Positions 35,627-45,110 of a stretch of 64,000 nt of DNA are shown here, one piece after another. Position 1 is the first letter of the stretch, and every line of letters starts with the position of its first letter. Source of the DNA: Flagellimonas amoyensis (GTDB lineage: Bacteria; Bacteroidota; Bacteroidia; Flavobacteriales; Flavobacteriaceae); NCBI RefSeq assembly GCF_003058265.1, contig NZ_QBUK01000003.1, positions 310,001-374,000 of the forward strand. Direction: 5' to 3'. The position numbers and the translations under genes were made by a program. The notes below the pieces were generated by a model. It was not told where the DNA came from. It saw only the letters and a list, made by a program, of their open reading frames with translations, and searched no databases.

Positions 35627-37111
35627 CTATTTGATGTTCAGGGGTAGCATGGCGCTTTTATTGCCATAGGCATCACTGATGTTGATTTGGAGATTGCCAC
35701 GTAGCTGTTTTGGCGATAGGTTGAATGCAAAGCATCCTTCCCCATCACTTTCTGAAAGATATTCTTTTGCAAGGAGCTGTGTTTTTCCATTTTTTACAAG
35801 GTAAAGGTTCAGAAAACGAGGAATACGGTCCGTGTGGTCGATACAAATTTTCACGGATTGCCCTGTTTTTTCCAAAGAAATGATTGCGGGCAATTGTACG
35901 GCCCTTGTCACTTGGTTGATGGCCCCCGGATTTTCTGCGGGCAGGGCATAAAATTTCTTTGCCAGTTTGGTATTGACCTTTTCATGCTGGCCCATCAATG
36001 ATTTGGCACTGAAGAAGATATTGCCATCAATGTTTTCCAGGTTACGGGCATGGCTCAACTGTTTGGGGATCTCATTGTCCTTTTCCCAAGCTTTGTCGGC
36101 ATTGTTCTTGATTTTGTAGGTGCCGTTGCCCATGTACAGGTTGGTGTTTGGTGTGGCATTGGCCCACCATGAAGCAATTTTTTTGTGTGAAGCCACTGGG
36201 TAATCCATGCTCCAATAGGCTTGTGGGGCCAAATAGTCCAACCAACCTTCCTGCACCCAGAGCACGGGGTCTGCATACAGGTCCTCGTAGGTGGTCTGTC
36301 CGGCTTGGGTGTCGGAGCCCCTTGGGTCGGTGCTTTTGTTTTTCCAGACCCCGAACGGACTGATGCCGAACTGTACCCAAGGTTTGTTCTTTTTGATGGT
36401 GGCGTGTACATTTTTCACGAGGGAATCCACATTACTTCGTCGCCAATCTTCCAAGGATTGTCCGGGCAATCCGTATTTGGAAAAAGTTTCGGCATCCCCA
36501 AATGTTTCCCCTTCAATTTTATAGGGATAGAAATAATCATCAAAATGGATGGCATCCAGCTCATAGTTGATGACCAATTCTTCAATGATCTGGTTGAATT
36601 TGTCCTGCACTTCGGGAAGGCCGGGGTGATAGTAGTATTTTTTGCCGTACTTGATCATCCAGTCGGGATGTTGGTAAAAATCATGGGATTTGGAGAGGGC
36701 CAAGGTGTCCAGGTCAAACGTGGCGCGGTAGGGATTGAGCCAAGCGTGGAATTCCATTCCCCTTTTATGGGTTTCCTCGATCATCCATTGGAGCGGTTTT
36801 TCAAAACCTTCGGGTGCTTTTCCCTGTTGGCCCGATAGGTATTTGGACCATGGGGCGAGCCGGGTGGGGTAGAGGGCATCGCCGGCGGTCCTCACCTGCA
36901 CAATGGCTGCATTGAAGTTCAACTTTTCGTAAAAGTCCAGAATGGCAATAAAGTCCTTCTTTTTCTTTTCAACATCATCGGATGGGTGCTTGGGCCAATC
37001 GATGTTGGCCACTGTGGCTATCCATACCCCCCTGAATTCTTCCTTGGGTGCTTTGGAAACGGCACAGGAAATCAAAAATGCAAAAGGAACCAGGTAGAGA
37101 AATCTTTTCAT
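35627..37111 (-). CDS. GHL10-family (DUF187) glycoside hydrolase, lipoprotein; DigH-like
   Basis: A 494-residue lipoprotein (FLISCAVS, Cys16). Residues about 24-400 form the GHL10 TIM barrel: EFRGVWIATVANIDWP, IVQVRTAGDALY, GMEFHAWLNPYRA, DAIHFDDYFYPY, WVQFGISPFGVW and LDYLAPQAYWSMD. A beta-sandwich-like end domain follows. E. coli DigH (YddW), from the same family, cuts glycan strands stripped of peptides. The neighbours NagZ, AnmK and AmpG strongly favour peptidoglycan glycan as substrate. It starts the five-gene operon, behind a terminator-like hairpin after susD. Confidence 0.9.
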   Translation of the reverse strand: MKRFLYLVPFAFLISCAVSKAPKEEFRGVWIATVANIDWPKHPSDDVEKKKKDFIAILDFYEKLNFNAAIVQVRTAGDALYPTRLAPWSKYLSGQQGKAPEGFEKPLQWMIEETHKRGMEFHAWLNPYRATFDLDTLALSKSHDFYQHPDWMIKYGKKYYYHPGLPEVQDKFNQIIEELVINYELDAIHFDDYFYPYKIEGETFGDAETFSKYGLPGQSLEDWRRSNVDSLVKNVHATIKKNKPWVQFGISPFGVWKNKSTDPRGSDTQAGQTTYEDLYADPVLWVQEGWLDYLAPQAYWSMDYPVASHKKIASWWANATPNTNLYMGNGTYKIKNNADKAWEKDNEIPKQLSHARNLENIDGNIFFSAKSLMGQHEKVNTKLAKKFYALPAENPGAINQVTRAVQLPAIISLEKTGQSVKICIDHTDRIPRFLNLYLVKNGKTQLLAKEYLSESDGEGCFAFNLSPKQLRGNLQINISDAYGNKSAMLPLNIK

Positions 37112-37126
37112 GAACTGAGATAAATA

Positions 37127-37162
37127 AAAAAGGCCTACTATGCACTAAATGTAGGCCTTTTT
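37127..37162 (-). terminator. Hairpin terminator between SusD and GHL10 genes
   Basis: Perfect 12-bp arms AAAAAGGCCTAC (37127-37138) and GTAGGCCTTTTT (37151-37162) with a 12-nt loop; the minus-strand U-tract is six. It lies 44 bp past the susD stop. Partial read-through could set the ratio of outer-membrane to downstream proteins. Confidence 0.85.
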
Positions 37163-37206
37163 GCTAAAATTGAATTAAACAACTAACAACTCAAAATGAA
37201 ATTCCT

Positions 37207-38706
37207 TTATTCTTCGGTATTCCACCAAACAGGTGTTGTGAGTCTGATGTAAGGATTGTTGTCGGGCATATTCACATAATTCCTGTCCTCTTCATTGTAT
37301 TCGTACATCATTGCTTGAAGCCAATCATTTGCTCCAGGGAAGATGTCCAGGTTGACATGGTCCGGTCTTTGCAGGCCGGGATAAATATCGGCACTGTAAT
37401 CCATCCTGCGCATATCCACCCAGGTTTCTGGATTGAGCATGTTGGCGATGTATTTTTGGACCATGATGTGTGACAGGCTTATGTTGTCACTGCCCACTTG
37501 GGTGTCCAACTCATTTAAATAAGCGGTTGCCTCTGTATTGGGGACTCCCAATTTTTCCAAGTCGGCCTGAACGCCCATTCTAAAGGCTGTATAGGCTTCA
37601 CCTGGGTTTCCACTCCTAAATTGGGCCTCGGCCTCAATGAATTTGACCTCGCTGTAGTTCATCATATAGGTTGGAGATGTTGAACTGGTATAAAAACCTC
37701 CATTTCCGAGTGAGAAATCATCGGAAGGCAATCCGTCCAACCCTCGACCGGTCACCACGCCATGATAACCACCATTGACCGCTTCGGGAACAATAATACT
37801 TAGTCTGGGGTCTTCATAAGGGGTTTCCAGATTCATGGGGTTTTTGAGCATTTCCACAAAGAAATCGGAGAAATAGTCAAAACGGGATGATCCATACCCT
37901 GTGGAGCTAAAGGGCTGGTTGTCGTTTTCCGCTTCACCACCGCCAAAGGTCACCTGTGCGTTGTCCGCATTGGAAGTGAATGATTCTTGGCAAAGGGTAA
38001 TGATCTGTTGTGCATCGTAGGCCATGTCCCCAGAGGATTTCTTGCTCAAGTGGTTCAAATACCGAGCTTTGATGGCTTTGGCAAATTTTATCCACTGATC
38101 TTGATCGCCTTGATAGAGTACGTCGCCGCCTTCCTGGTCCAATCCTATGGCACTGGGCTGTTGCAATTCCTCGATGGCCTCGTCCAACATCTGAAAGATG
38201 GTCGCGTACACTTCCCTTTGCGTTACAAACTCAGGGGTAAGGTTCATGGAGGACTCACCGTCGTAGGTCTGATCTGTAACGATATCGCCATATTGGTCGG
38301 TGGTCATTCCAAAATTGTAGGCTCTCAGTATTTTACCTACCGCAACATAGTTGGGGGAGTTGTATCGATTACCCAGAACAATAAGGTCGGCGGTATTTGG
38401 CAGGGCATAGACATAGGCATTTTGCCACAGAAAATATCGGCCTGTGGTAAATTCATTGCTCCAAGTCTCCGAATAGTAGTTGGCCACGTTCTGGGATCCG
38501 TACTGGACCACTCCCAAAACTTCCCTCATTCCTCTATACTGGGCCGTTCCCGTAGTGTTCTCTATGGCACCTTGAATCCTATATTGGGGTTCCAGCGATG
38601 CTGTGGTCGGTGCTGTCTCGGAACTGTTCACATCAAAATAGTCATCCGAGCAGGATGCCACTCCAACAAGTAACAGTGATATATATATGTGTTTGATAAT
38701 TTTCAT
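37207..38706 (-). CDS. SusD/RagB-like nutrient-binding lipoprotein
   Basis: A 499-residue outer-membrane lipoprotein (LLVGVASC, Cys19). The TPR-like SusD fold is suggested by FMTTDQYGDIVTDQTYDG-type segments near 135-155, and by the late VKFIEAEAQFRSGNPGEAYTAF helix pair. It resembles the SusD-like_2 subgroup. It caps the TonB transporter encoded 13 bp upstream and captures glycan at the cell surface. Context suggests peptidoglycan-derived saccharides, though SusD sequence alone does not reveal the ligand. Confidence 0.9.
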   Translation of the reverse strand: MKIIKHIYISLLLVGVASCSDDYFDVNSSETAPTTASLEPQYRIQGAIENTTGTAQYRGMREVLGVVQYGSQNVANYYSETWSNEFTTGRYFLWQNAYVYALPNTADLIVLGNRYNSPNYVAVGKILRAYNFGMTTDQYGDIVTDQTYDGESSMNLTPEFVTQREVYATIFQMLDEAIEELQQPSAIGLDQEGGDVLYQGDQDQWIKFAKAIKARYLNHLSKKSSGDMAYDAQQIITLCQESFTSNADNAQVTFGGGEAENDNQPFSSTGYGSSRFDYFSDFFVEMLKNPMNLETPYEDPRLSIIVPEAVNGGYHGVVTGRGLDGLPSDDFSLGNGGFYTSSTSPTYMMNYSEVKFIEAEAQFRSGNPGEAYTAFRMGVQADLEKLGVPNTEATAYLNELDTQVGSDNISLSHIMVQKYIANMLNPETWVDMRRMDYSADIYPGLQRPDHVNLDIFPGANDWLQAMMYEYNEEDRNYVNMPDNNPYIRLTTPVWWNTEE

Positions 38707-38719
38707 AGTCCTTTTGGTT

Positions 38720-41700
38720 TTAAAAAGTAAATTTCAATCCTAAATCAAATCCTTGGGTGTTCGGTGTGCCCAAGTTATCAATGTATGTGGAACCAGCGCC
38801 TGAAATCCCTGCTCCAAACGTATTCACATCTGGGTCAACTCCGCTGTAATCCGTGATGGTAAGCAGATTTCGTCCAGTGGCGTAAAGCTCAAGAGCGGAT
38901 AGGGATAGTTTGTCCAAAATTGTTTTTGGGAACTTGTAGCTAAGGGTCACATACCTCAAACGTGCAAAAGAACCATCCTCAATAAAGTTTTCCGAATTAA
39001 GGGAATAGTAGTTTTGATAGTAGCTCTGGTTCATCACCACGGGCGTTTGGTTGGCAACACCGTTTACATCCACACCCGGGATAATGGTGGTTTCCCCTCT
39101 ATTAAGGGTGATGGGGCTTTGCCCGTAATACACCAAGGCAGAAGAGGTGGCATTGTAGATGTCCTGGCCCATGGCTATGTCAAACAAAAAGGAAAGGCTC
39201 AAGTTTTTGTACTTGAAGCTGTTGGTGATGCCCAAAGTCCAGTCTGGCAACCTGTTTACGTCGTCATGAATTGCATCTTCCAAAACAGGCAATCCATTGG
39301 ATTGGACCAGCACCTCTCCATTTTCGTTCCTTTGAGGTCGTTTTCCCCTAAGGCCGAAAAGTGAGCCATCCAAGATGGCTGCGCCGGCAGCCGAATCTCT
39401 AAAGGTCCAAGAGTCGGATAGATATACTTCACTCAAAAAGCCGGGAAGAGTGGCTACCGTACTTTTGTTGGTGCCGAAGTTGAAGGTGGCATCCCAAGAA
39501 AAGCCTTGGGGGTTGTTGAAAATATTTGCCGAAAGCAATGCCTCGACCCCTCTGTTTTCTATGGAGCCTCCGTTGAGGGTAGCCAAAAAGGTACCCGTGG
39601 TCGGAGGGACTCGGATATCCTTTAATATCTGATTGTCCGATTTGCTGTTGTAATAAGTGACCTCCAATGAGACCCTATTGTCAAGAAGACGCATATCCGC
39701 ACCAATCTCAAAACTGTTGGTGAACTCTGGCTCCAAATTTGGGTTTCCGACATTCTGCCCGTTCCAGGCATATCCAGAACTTGCAGCACCGTTTAGGTTG
39801 GTCCCCAATGAACTCTCCAAAGCTCCTATTGGCGCATCTTTACCAACTTGTGCCCAAGTGGCCCTCAATTTCAAATAATTGAATTTATCGCTGGAGAAAT
39901 CAAATAGGTCCGTCAATATGGCCGATGTTCCTACAGAGGGATAGAAGAAAGAACGCTTGTCTGCAGGTAGGGTGGATGTCCAGTCATTCCTTCCGGTCGC
40001 GGTCAAGAACAAGGCATTTTTCCAACCCAATTTAATGTCTCCAAAAACACCCACGATTCTTTTTCTGTTGATGATCTCGTTAATGGACTGGTTTTCGATG
40101 AGCACATTGGCAATGCTATAGATTCCTGGGGCCTGGAAACCATCCCCGTAGGTGTAAGTGGTTCGGATGTCCAATTCTTCCACAGAATTCCCGACCATGG
40201 CCTCCACGGAAAAATCATCGGTGATCTGCTTGTCGTACCTTAAGAACAAGTTGGAGGTTAAACGGCTGTGGTCCCTTTCGAACTGACTGATATAACCATC
40301 GGCCCTATTTTCAACCAAGGAGCCTGTCCCGATTATCTTTTTGTCATATTCGTGATAATCATCGGTACCTATTTTGTAGGTAAGGTTGAAATCGTTCAGG
40401 AAATTATAACTCAGATTGAGCACCCCGATCAACCTTTTGACATTATTATTGTTTGGGCTATTGGCGATGCTCCAATACGCATTGTCAAACTGTTGGTCCA
40501 AATAAAATGGCTCTTGGAGTCCATCCTCATTGAGGTAATCTTTTGCATTGACATTCACAGGATAGGCCAAAAGGCTGTTAAGACTTCCCCCGGTGGAGTT
40601 CCCTTGACGGGTGCTGGCAGTTTTGGTGTCAATGTAGTTTCCTGAAATTCCTATGGTGAAATTATCACCAAACTTGGAGTTTGCGTTGATTTTAAAGGAG
40701 GTCTTGTCGTAGCTGGTACTAGGAATGATCCCATCTTGTGACATGTCGCCTATGGAAAAATACAAGTTGCTTTTTTCTGTACCGCTGGAATAGCTCACAT
40801 TGTGGTTCTGGGTAACGGCTGTCTTGTAAAAATCCTCCATGTTGTAATATATGGGGGTTCCTGCAGCTAGCGGTGCCCCCCAGGAGAAAGAAGACTCAGG
40901 GTCATATTCGGTCCCTGATTCGGTCACAATTTCCATTCCCTGCCCATAGGCACTTTGTACATCTGGAGTTCCTAGGATTTTATCCACGGACAAGGAACCG
41001 GAATAGCTTATTGTACTGACCCCTGCTTTCCCTTTTTTGGTGGTAATGATAACAGCACCACTAGCGGCCTGGATACCATAAAGTGCAGCTGCAGCAGGGC
41101 CTTTCAATACGGAAATGCTCTCCACATCTGCTGGGTTGATGTCCGAAGCCCTGTTGATACTGGCCACATCCAATGAAGAATTGGTGGAGTTGTCAATTGG
41201 GATACCGTCCACCACGAACAGTGGTTGATTGCTTCCTGTAATGGAAGAACCACCTCTTATCAAAATAATGGATGATGTTCCAGGAGCACCTCCGGAGGAA
41301 ACAATATTGACCCCGGAGACCTTACCTTGCAGTCCATTGACCATGTTTGCTTGGTTTCCTTCCAAAAGTTGGTCGGCCTTAATGTTCTGGATGGAGTTGG
41401 ACAAGGATTTTTTGTTGGCCTCGATTCCCAATGCGGTGACCACCACTTCATCAAGGCTGGTCAAATCCTCTGAAAGTGAGGCATTGTTGGTGATTGTGGA
41501 ATTCCCCCCTGCGGTAAAGGTAATTTTTTGAGGGGTGAAGCCCAGTGAGCTGAGCGACAAGGTGTAGGTTCCTTGTTCCAGTGTTGCCGTGAAACTGTAA
41601 TTTCCATCAAAATCGGTAACCGTACCGAATGATGTGTTCTCGATGAATACAGAAGCGCCGGTCAATGGCAGTCCTGACCCGCTTTCTGTTACGGTTCCCG

Positions 41701-41806
41701 TCAAGGTGTATTGACTTTGGGCAAACGCTGATAGCGATGACGCCATAAGTGCAATAAAAACCAATCGGAACCTCATTTTTCCTAAAAAGTCATGAAGTTT
41801 TTGCAT
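38720..41806 (-). CDS. SusC/RagA TonB-linked outer-membrane transporter
   Basis: A 1,028-residue protein. Signal peptide to about residue 29, a carboxypeptidase-like beta-sandwich (about 32-105: LTGTVTESGSGLPLTGASVF), the TonB box region LDEVVVTALG, the plug with GLQGKVSGVNIVSSGG and FVVDGIPIDN, then a 22-strand barrel ending with GFDLGLKFTF. SusC proteins import oligosaccharides together with SusD in a pedal-bin mechanism powered by TonB. It is divergent from the DeoR-type regulator across a 460-bp control region with phased boxes, so its induction is probably tied to that regulator. Confidence 0.95.
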   Translation of the reverse strand: MQKLHDFLGKMRFRLVFIALMASSLSAFAQSQYTLTGTVTESGSGLPLTGASVFIENTSFGTVTDFDGNYSFTATLEQGTYTLSLSSLGFTPQKITFTAGGNSTITNNASLSEDLTSLDEVVVTALGIEANKKSLSNSIQNIKADQLLEGNQANMVNGLQGKVSGVNIVSSGGAPGTSSIILIRGGSSITGSNQPLFVVDGIPIDNSTNSSLDVASINRASDINPADVESISVLKGPAAAALYGIQAASGAVIITTKKGKAGVSTISYSGSLSVDKILGTPDVQSAYGQGMEIVTESGTEYDPESSFSWGAPLAAGTPIYYNMEDFYKTAVTQNHNVSYSSGTEKSNLYFSIGDMSQDGIIPSTSYDKTSFKINANSKFGDNFTIGISGNYIDTKTASTRQGNSTGGSLNSLLAYPVNVNAKDYLNEDGLQEPFYLDQQFDNAYWSIANSPNNNNVKRLIGVLNLSYNFLNDFNLTYKIGTDDYHEYDKKIIGTGSLVENRADGYISQFERDHSRLTSNLFLRYDKQITDDFSVEAMVGNSVEELDIRTTYTYGDGFQAPGIYSIANVLIENQSINEIINRKRIVGVFGDIKLGWKNALFLTATGRNDWTSTLPADKRSFFYPSVGTSAILTDLFDFSSDKFNYLKLRATWAQVGKDAPIGALESSLGTNLNGAASSGYAWNGQNVGNPNLEPEFTNSFEIGADMRLLDNRVSLEVTYYNSKSDNQILKDIRVPPTTGTFLATLNGGSIENRGVEALLSANIFNNPQGFSWDATFNFGTNKSTVATLPGFLSEVYLSDSWTFRDSAAGAAILDGSLFGLRGKRPQRNENGEVLVQSNGLPVLEDAIHDDVNRLPDWTLGITNSFKYKNLSLSFLFDIAMGQDIYNATSSALVYYGQSPITLNRGETTIIPGVDVNGVANQTPVVMNQSYYQNYYSLNSENFIEDGSFARLRYVTLSYKFPKTILDKLSLSALELYATGRNLLTITDYSGVDPDVNTFGAGISGAGSTYIDNLGTPNTQGFDLGLKFTF

Positions 41807-42136
41807 AAATGAGTAGTTTAATTGAGTTACATAATTGATAGCATAAAATCCTTTTCATGACCCTAATTTTCAGTCAATATTGGGATTTTATATCTATTTG
41901 CGGTTTTTCAATCGATAAGGGCATCGGAGCCTTGTTGTCCATAGTCCTGTGGATATGGTATGGTCTTTTATGGGAAAGGTTTCTGCGAGCGGCATCCTAA
42001 TCTTTTCTTCATGCCCTTGCCCCAAGGTAATCGTAAGACCAATTCAAGTTTTGTTTCTTTCTGCCAGCATCAAAAGCATCCAAATATCATATTCTTGCAA
42101 AAGACAGAAAGATTATTTCAAATATATATTAAAAGC

Positions 42137-42220
42137 AGCATAATAATGCATTTATTTGCAAGGATTTGCAATTATTGAAAATATATTTATAAAATCTGCA
42201 TATTTTTGCAGTATTTTGCT
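42137..42220. promoter_or_regulatory. Helically phased TGCA/TTTGCA box array (candidate operator)
   Basis: TGCA occurs at 42147, 42157, 42167, 42197 and 42207, exactly in 10-bp register, with the variants AGCA at 42137 and TGCT at 42217 keeping the same phase. Four of the boxes are preceded by T-rich runs (TTTGCA at 42155, 42165 and 42205). The array spans the promoter of the regulator-murQ operon and faces susC, as expected for binding sites of the DeoR-type protein encoded next to it. Confidence 0.55.
42175..42208 (+). promoter_or_regulatory. Promoter of the deoR-murQ operon
   Basis: TTG at 42175-42177, a 23-nt spacer and TATTTTTG at 42201-42208 fit the Bacteroidota consensus at its longest spacing. 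The -7 box overlaps one phased TGCA box. The leader to the ATG at 42267 is about 50 nt. Confidence 0.6.
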
Positions 42221-42266
42221 GGTATTGGTATTCTTTTTTGGTTTTATTTAACTTTACCCCAATACT

Positions 42267-43016
42267 ATGTTGAAGGAAGAAAGACATCAGTTTATCCTCA
42301 ATGAGGTTGGGATCCACAACAGGGTACTGTTGACGGATATAGCCAATCTGCTCAATGTTTCTGTGGATACCATACGTAGGGACATCAAAGAGCTGCACAA
42401 TGCCAAACAATTGAAGAAAGTGCATGGAGGAGCCATTTCCCTAGGGTTTAATAATTACAGTCCCACGGGAAAGAAAATATACTCCTTGGAGAAAAAATCA
42501 CTGATAGCCGAAAAGGCATTGGGGTTGATCAAAGAGGGACAGGTCATTTTGCTGAGTGGGGGAACCACCAATCTGGAATTGGCAAGACGGTTGCCCTCAA
42601 AAATAAAACTGACCTGCTTTACCCCAAGCCTTCCCATAGCAGTGCAATTGTTGGGAAAAAGCAATGTTGAGGTCATTTTCATTGGGGGAAGGTTGTCCCA
42701 GGATTCCCAAATAGCCATAGGGGGCAGTGCCATCAATATGCTTTCGGATATCAAGGTGGATATCTGTTTTTTGGGAACCAATTCCATTCACCCAACAGAG
42801 GGTCTAATGGAGTTTGATTGGGAGATTGTCCAAGTAAAAAAGGCCATGATCCAAAGTTCAAGAAGGGTCGTATCTCCCTGTATATCCGAAAAAATTGGGT
42901 CATTACAGCGATATAGGATTTGTGGGGTGGAAGAAATTGACGTGTTGATCACTGAATTGGACCCTTGGGATGTAAAACTGGATGCTTTTAAAAATATGAA
43001 CATACAATTATTATAA
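42267..43016 (+). CDS. DeoR/GlpR-family transcriptional regulator
   Basis: A 249-residue protein. The N-terminal HTH (LTDIANLLNVSVDTIRRDIK, about 17-37, followed by VHGGAI) is the DeoR signature. The C-terminal DeoRC sugar-phosphate sensor domain has LLSGGTTNLELARRLP and VIFIGGRLSQDSQIAIGG. Members bind a phosphorylated sugar; MurNAc-6P or GlcNAc-6P would suit the murQ gene 2 bp downstream. It is divergent from susC and probably controls both directions. Confidence 0.92.
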   Translation: MLKEERHQFILNEVGIHNRVLLTDIANLLNVSVDTIRRDIKELHNAKQLKKVHGGAISLGFNNYSPTGKKIYSLEKKSLIAEKALGLIKEGQVILLSGGTTNLELARRLPSKIKLTCFTPSLPIAVQLLGKSNVEVIFIGGRLSQDSQIAIGGSAINMLSDIKVDICFLGTNSIHPTEGLMEFDWEIVQVKKAMIQSSRRVVSPCISEKIGSLQRYRICGVEEIDVLITELDPWDVKLDAFKNMNIQLL

Positions 43017-43018
43017 TA

Positions 43019-43834
43019 GTGGTAGAAAAGCACATAAAGATAACCGAAGAACCGTCTTTGTACGACCGATTGGATGAAATGGATACATTGGACATAGTGG
43101 CCAATATCAATAATGAGGACAAGAAAGTGGCGGATGCCGTGGAACAGGTCCTTCCCCAAGTGGCGCGTGTCGTGGATGAAACTTCAAAGCGGTTTGAAAA
43201 AGGCGGTAGGCTCTTCTATATTGGTGCCGGCACCAGCGGACGATTGGGAATCCTTGATGCTTCCGAGATACCGCCCACCTTCGGGCTACCCTACGACAGG
43301 GTGATCGGTCTCATTGCTGGAGGCGACAAGGCCATTCGAAAGGCCGTGGAATTTGCAGAGGACGATACGGAACAAGCGTGGAAAGACCTTCAGGAATATG
43401 GCATTGCCAACAATGATGTTCTGATCGGTATAGCGGCTTCCGGGACCACTCCTTATGTGCTGGGCGGCATTGCAGATGCCAAAAAGCATGGTATATTGAC
43501 CGTGGGCATTACCAATAACCCAGGTTCACCTTTGGCAACGGATACGGATATTCCGATAGAGGTCAATGTAGGACCCGAGTTTTTGACGGGAAGTACCCGG
43601 ATGAAAAGTGGTACCAGCCAAAAGTTGGTGCTCAATATGATTTCCACAGCGCTGATGATACGTGTAGGCCGTGTGAAGGGCAATAAAATGGTGAACATGC
43701 AGCTCAGCAACACCAAATTGGTGGACAGGGGCACACGCTATATTATGGAAGAGTTGGGGCTCAACTATGAAGATGCGGAAAAAGCATTGAAAGAATACGG
43801 TTCGGTCAAAAGGGCCATTGATGCCTTGAGATAA
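43019..43834 (+). CDS. murQ: N-acetylmuramic acid 6-phosphate etherase
   Basis: A 271-residue SIS-domain lyase that splits MurNAc-6-phosphate into GlcNAc-6-phosphate and D-lactate. Visible are TEEPSLYDRLDEMDTLDIV, YIGAGTSGRLGILDASEIPP and the LTGSTRMKSGTSQKLVLNM segment. The start is GTG, 2 bp after the regulator stop; homology covers the first residues, so the GTG is preferred over later Met codons. It completes the AmpG-NagZ-AnmK-MurQ route encoded in this locus. It converges with the sugar dehydrogenase gene (2 bp apart). Confidence 0.95.
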   Translation: MVEKHIKITEEPSLYDRLDEMDTLDIVANINNEDKKVADAVEQVLPQVARVVDETSKRFEKGGRLFYIGAGTSGRLGILDASEIPPTFGLPYDRVIGLIAGGDKAIRKAVEFAEDDTEQAWKDLQEYGIANNDVLIGIAASGTTPYVLGGIADAKKHGILTVGITNNPGSPLATDTDIPIEVNVGPEFLTGSTRMKSGTSQKLVLNMISTALMIRVGRVKGNKMVNMQLSNTKLVDRGTRYIMEELGLNYEDAEKALKEYGSVKRAIDALR

Positions 43835-43836
43835 GG

Positions 43837-44997
43837 TTACTTGGGGACCAATCGGAAAACTCCCTTGCCCTCTATACCTACATAAATGTAGCCGTCTGGG
43901 CCTTGTCGTACATTACGGACCCTTCCCATACCATCCAATAATTTTTCCCGGTGCACTACTTTGTTGTCTTTGATCACCAAGCGTTCCAAATATTGGAACG
44001 ATAAAGAACCCACCAAAAGATTGTTTTTCCAATCGGGGTATTTGTCGGAAGTGACAAAAGCCAACCCAGAAGGCGCAATGGAGGGTGTCCATTGGTATAG
44101 GGGTTGTTCCATGCCGGACCGTGAAGTTTCATCAGTGATTTTGGTGCCGCTGTAGTTGATGCCATAGGTAATCACAGGCCAGCCATAGTTTTTTCCTTTT
44201 TTTATGATATTGATTTCGTCACCACCCCTTGGGCCATGCTCGTGTTCCCACAACTGCCCAGTTTCCGGGTGCAGCGCCAACCCCTGTGGGTTTCGATGGC
44301 CGTAACTGTAGATGGCCGTCTTGGCACCGTCTTGGCCTACGAACGGATTATCTTCGGGAACCTTTCCATCATCATGAAGGCGATAGATTTTGCCGCCGTC
44401 CCTATTGATGTCCTGTGGGTTCACATCCCGATCTCCACGTTCACCGATGGAGAAGAACAGATAGCCATCCCGGTCAAACTCCAAACGCGACCCAAAGTGC
44501 TGTCCTTTGGTGGTATTGGGGACCGCTTTGTAGAGCAATTGTTTTTGGACGAGCTTATTGTTGGAAAGTTTCGCCCGCATGATTGCAGTGTTTCCACCTT
44601 TGTCATCACCCTCGCTTGAGGCATAGGAAAAGTAGATCCAGCCATTGTTTTTGTAATTGGGATGCAGTTCAATGTCCATCAATCCGCCTTGTCCGCGGTT
44701 ATAGACCTCGGGAGGATTTCCCACTTCAATGGTCTTTCCGGACTGGTGGAGGAGCAGTTTTCCTGATTTTTCGGATATGAGGATGCCATTATTGGGCAAG
44801 AAAACCATGCCCCATGGATTTTGAATGCCATCCACTACAATTTCCGAAGTAAAACTGTCGTTATTCGTAAGATTTATCTTAGAGTTGGAATTTTGCGCGC
44901 AGGATGTATTGAGCAGTACAACGAAAAAATAAGGAAATAAGGTACTTTTTTCTATAATTTTACGTTGAAATAATAGATTTATTGGACGAACGGTCAT
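43837..44997 (-). CDS. PQQ-type soluble sugar dehydrogenase-like lipoprotein
   Basis: A 386-residue protein with a late lipobox (LLNTSC, Cys33 from the ATG used). The six-bladed propeller of the glucose/sorbosone dehydrogenase family is indicated by NPWGMVFLPNNGILISEKSG, the metal/cofactor loop SRLEFDRDGYLFFSIGERGD, YSYGHRNPQGLALHP, WEHEHGPRGGDEIN and GRVRNVRQGPDGYIYVG. It should oxidise sugars with pyrroloquinoline quinone in the envelope; no PQQ synthesis genes are here. The long 16-residue start before the hydrophobic core suggests the true start may be a few codons further in. A role in the adjacent amino-sugar locus is possible but unproven. Confidence 0.88.
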   Translation of the reverse strand: MTVRPINLLFQRKIIEKSTLFPYFFVVLLNTSCAQNSNSKINLTNNDSFTSEIVVDGIQNPWGMVFLPNNGILISEKSGKLLLHQSGKTIEVGNPPEVYNRGQGGLMDIELHPNYKNNGWIYFSYASSEGDDKGGNTAIMRAKLSNNKLVQKQLLYKAVPNTTKGQHFGSRLEFDRDGYLFFSIGERGDRDVNPQDINRDGGKIYRLHDDGKVPEDNPFVGQDGAKTAIYSYGHRNPQGLALHPETGQLWEHEHGPRGGDEINIIKKGKNYGWPVITYGINYSGTKITDETSRSGMEQPLYQWTPSIAPSGLAFVTSDKYPDWKNNLLVGSLSFQYLERLVIKDNKVVHREKLLDGMGRVRNVRQGPDGYIYVGIEGKGVFRLVPK

Positions 44998-45110
44998 TTT
45001 TAGAGAATCATTTGCTGTAAGATAAACAGAATTTTTATAAGTATAGACAATTACAACTTAGAATATTAAGGTCCCAAATCTGACATATTCTGCTAACAAG
45101 ACTTAACCCT

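Larger units (their letters stand above)
41807..42266. other. Divergent control region between susC and the DeoR-type regulator
   Basis: A 460-bp AT-rich stretch without a credible gene. Its right part (42137-42220) holds phased TGCA boxes and the murQ-side promoter; the left 300 bp shows no recognisable motif or a good TAnnTTTG box for susC. Confidence 0.7.

Noticed and set aside
41949-42143. 64-codon frame in the susC-deoR intergenic region
   Set aside because: No start signal, family resemblance or neighbour support; ends inside the phased box array.
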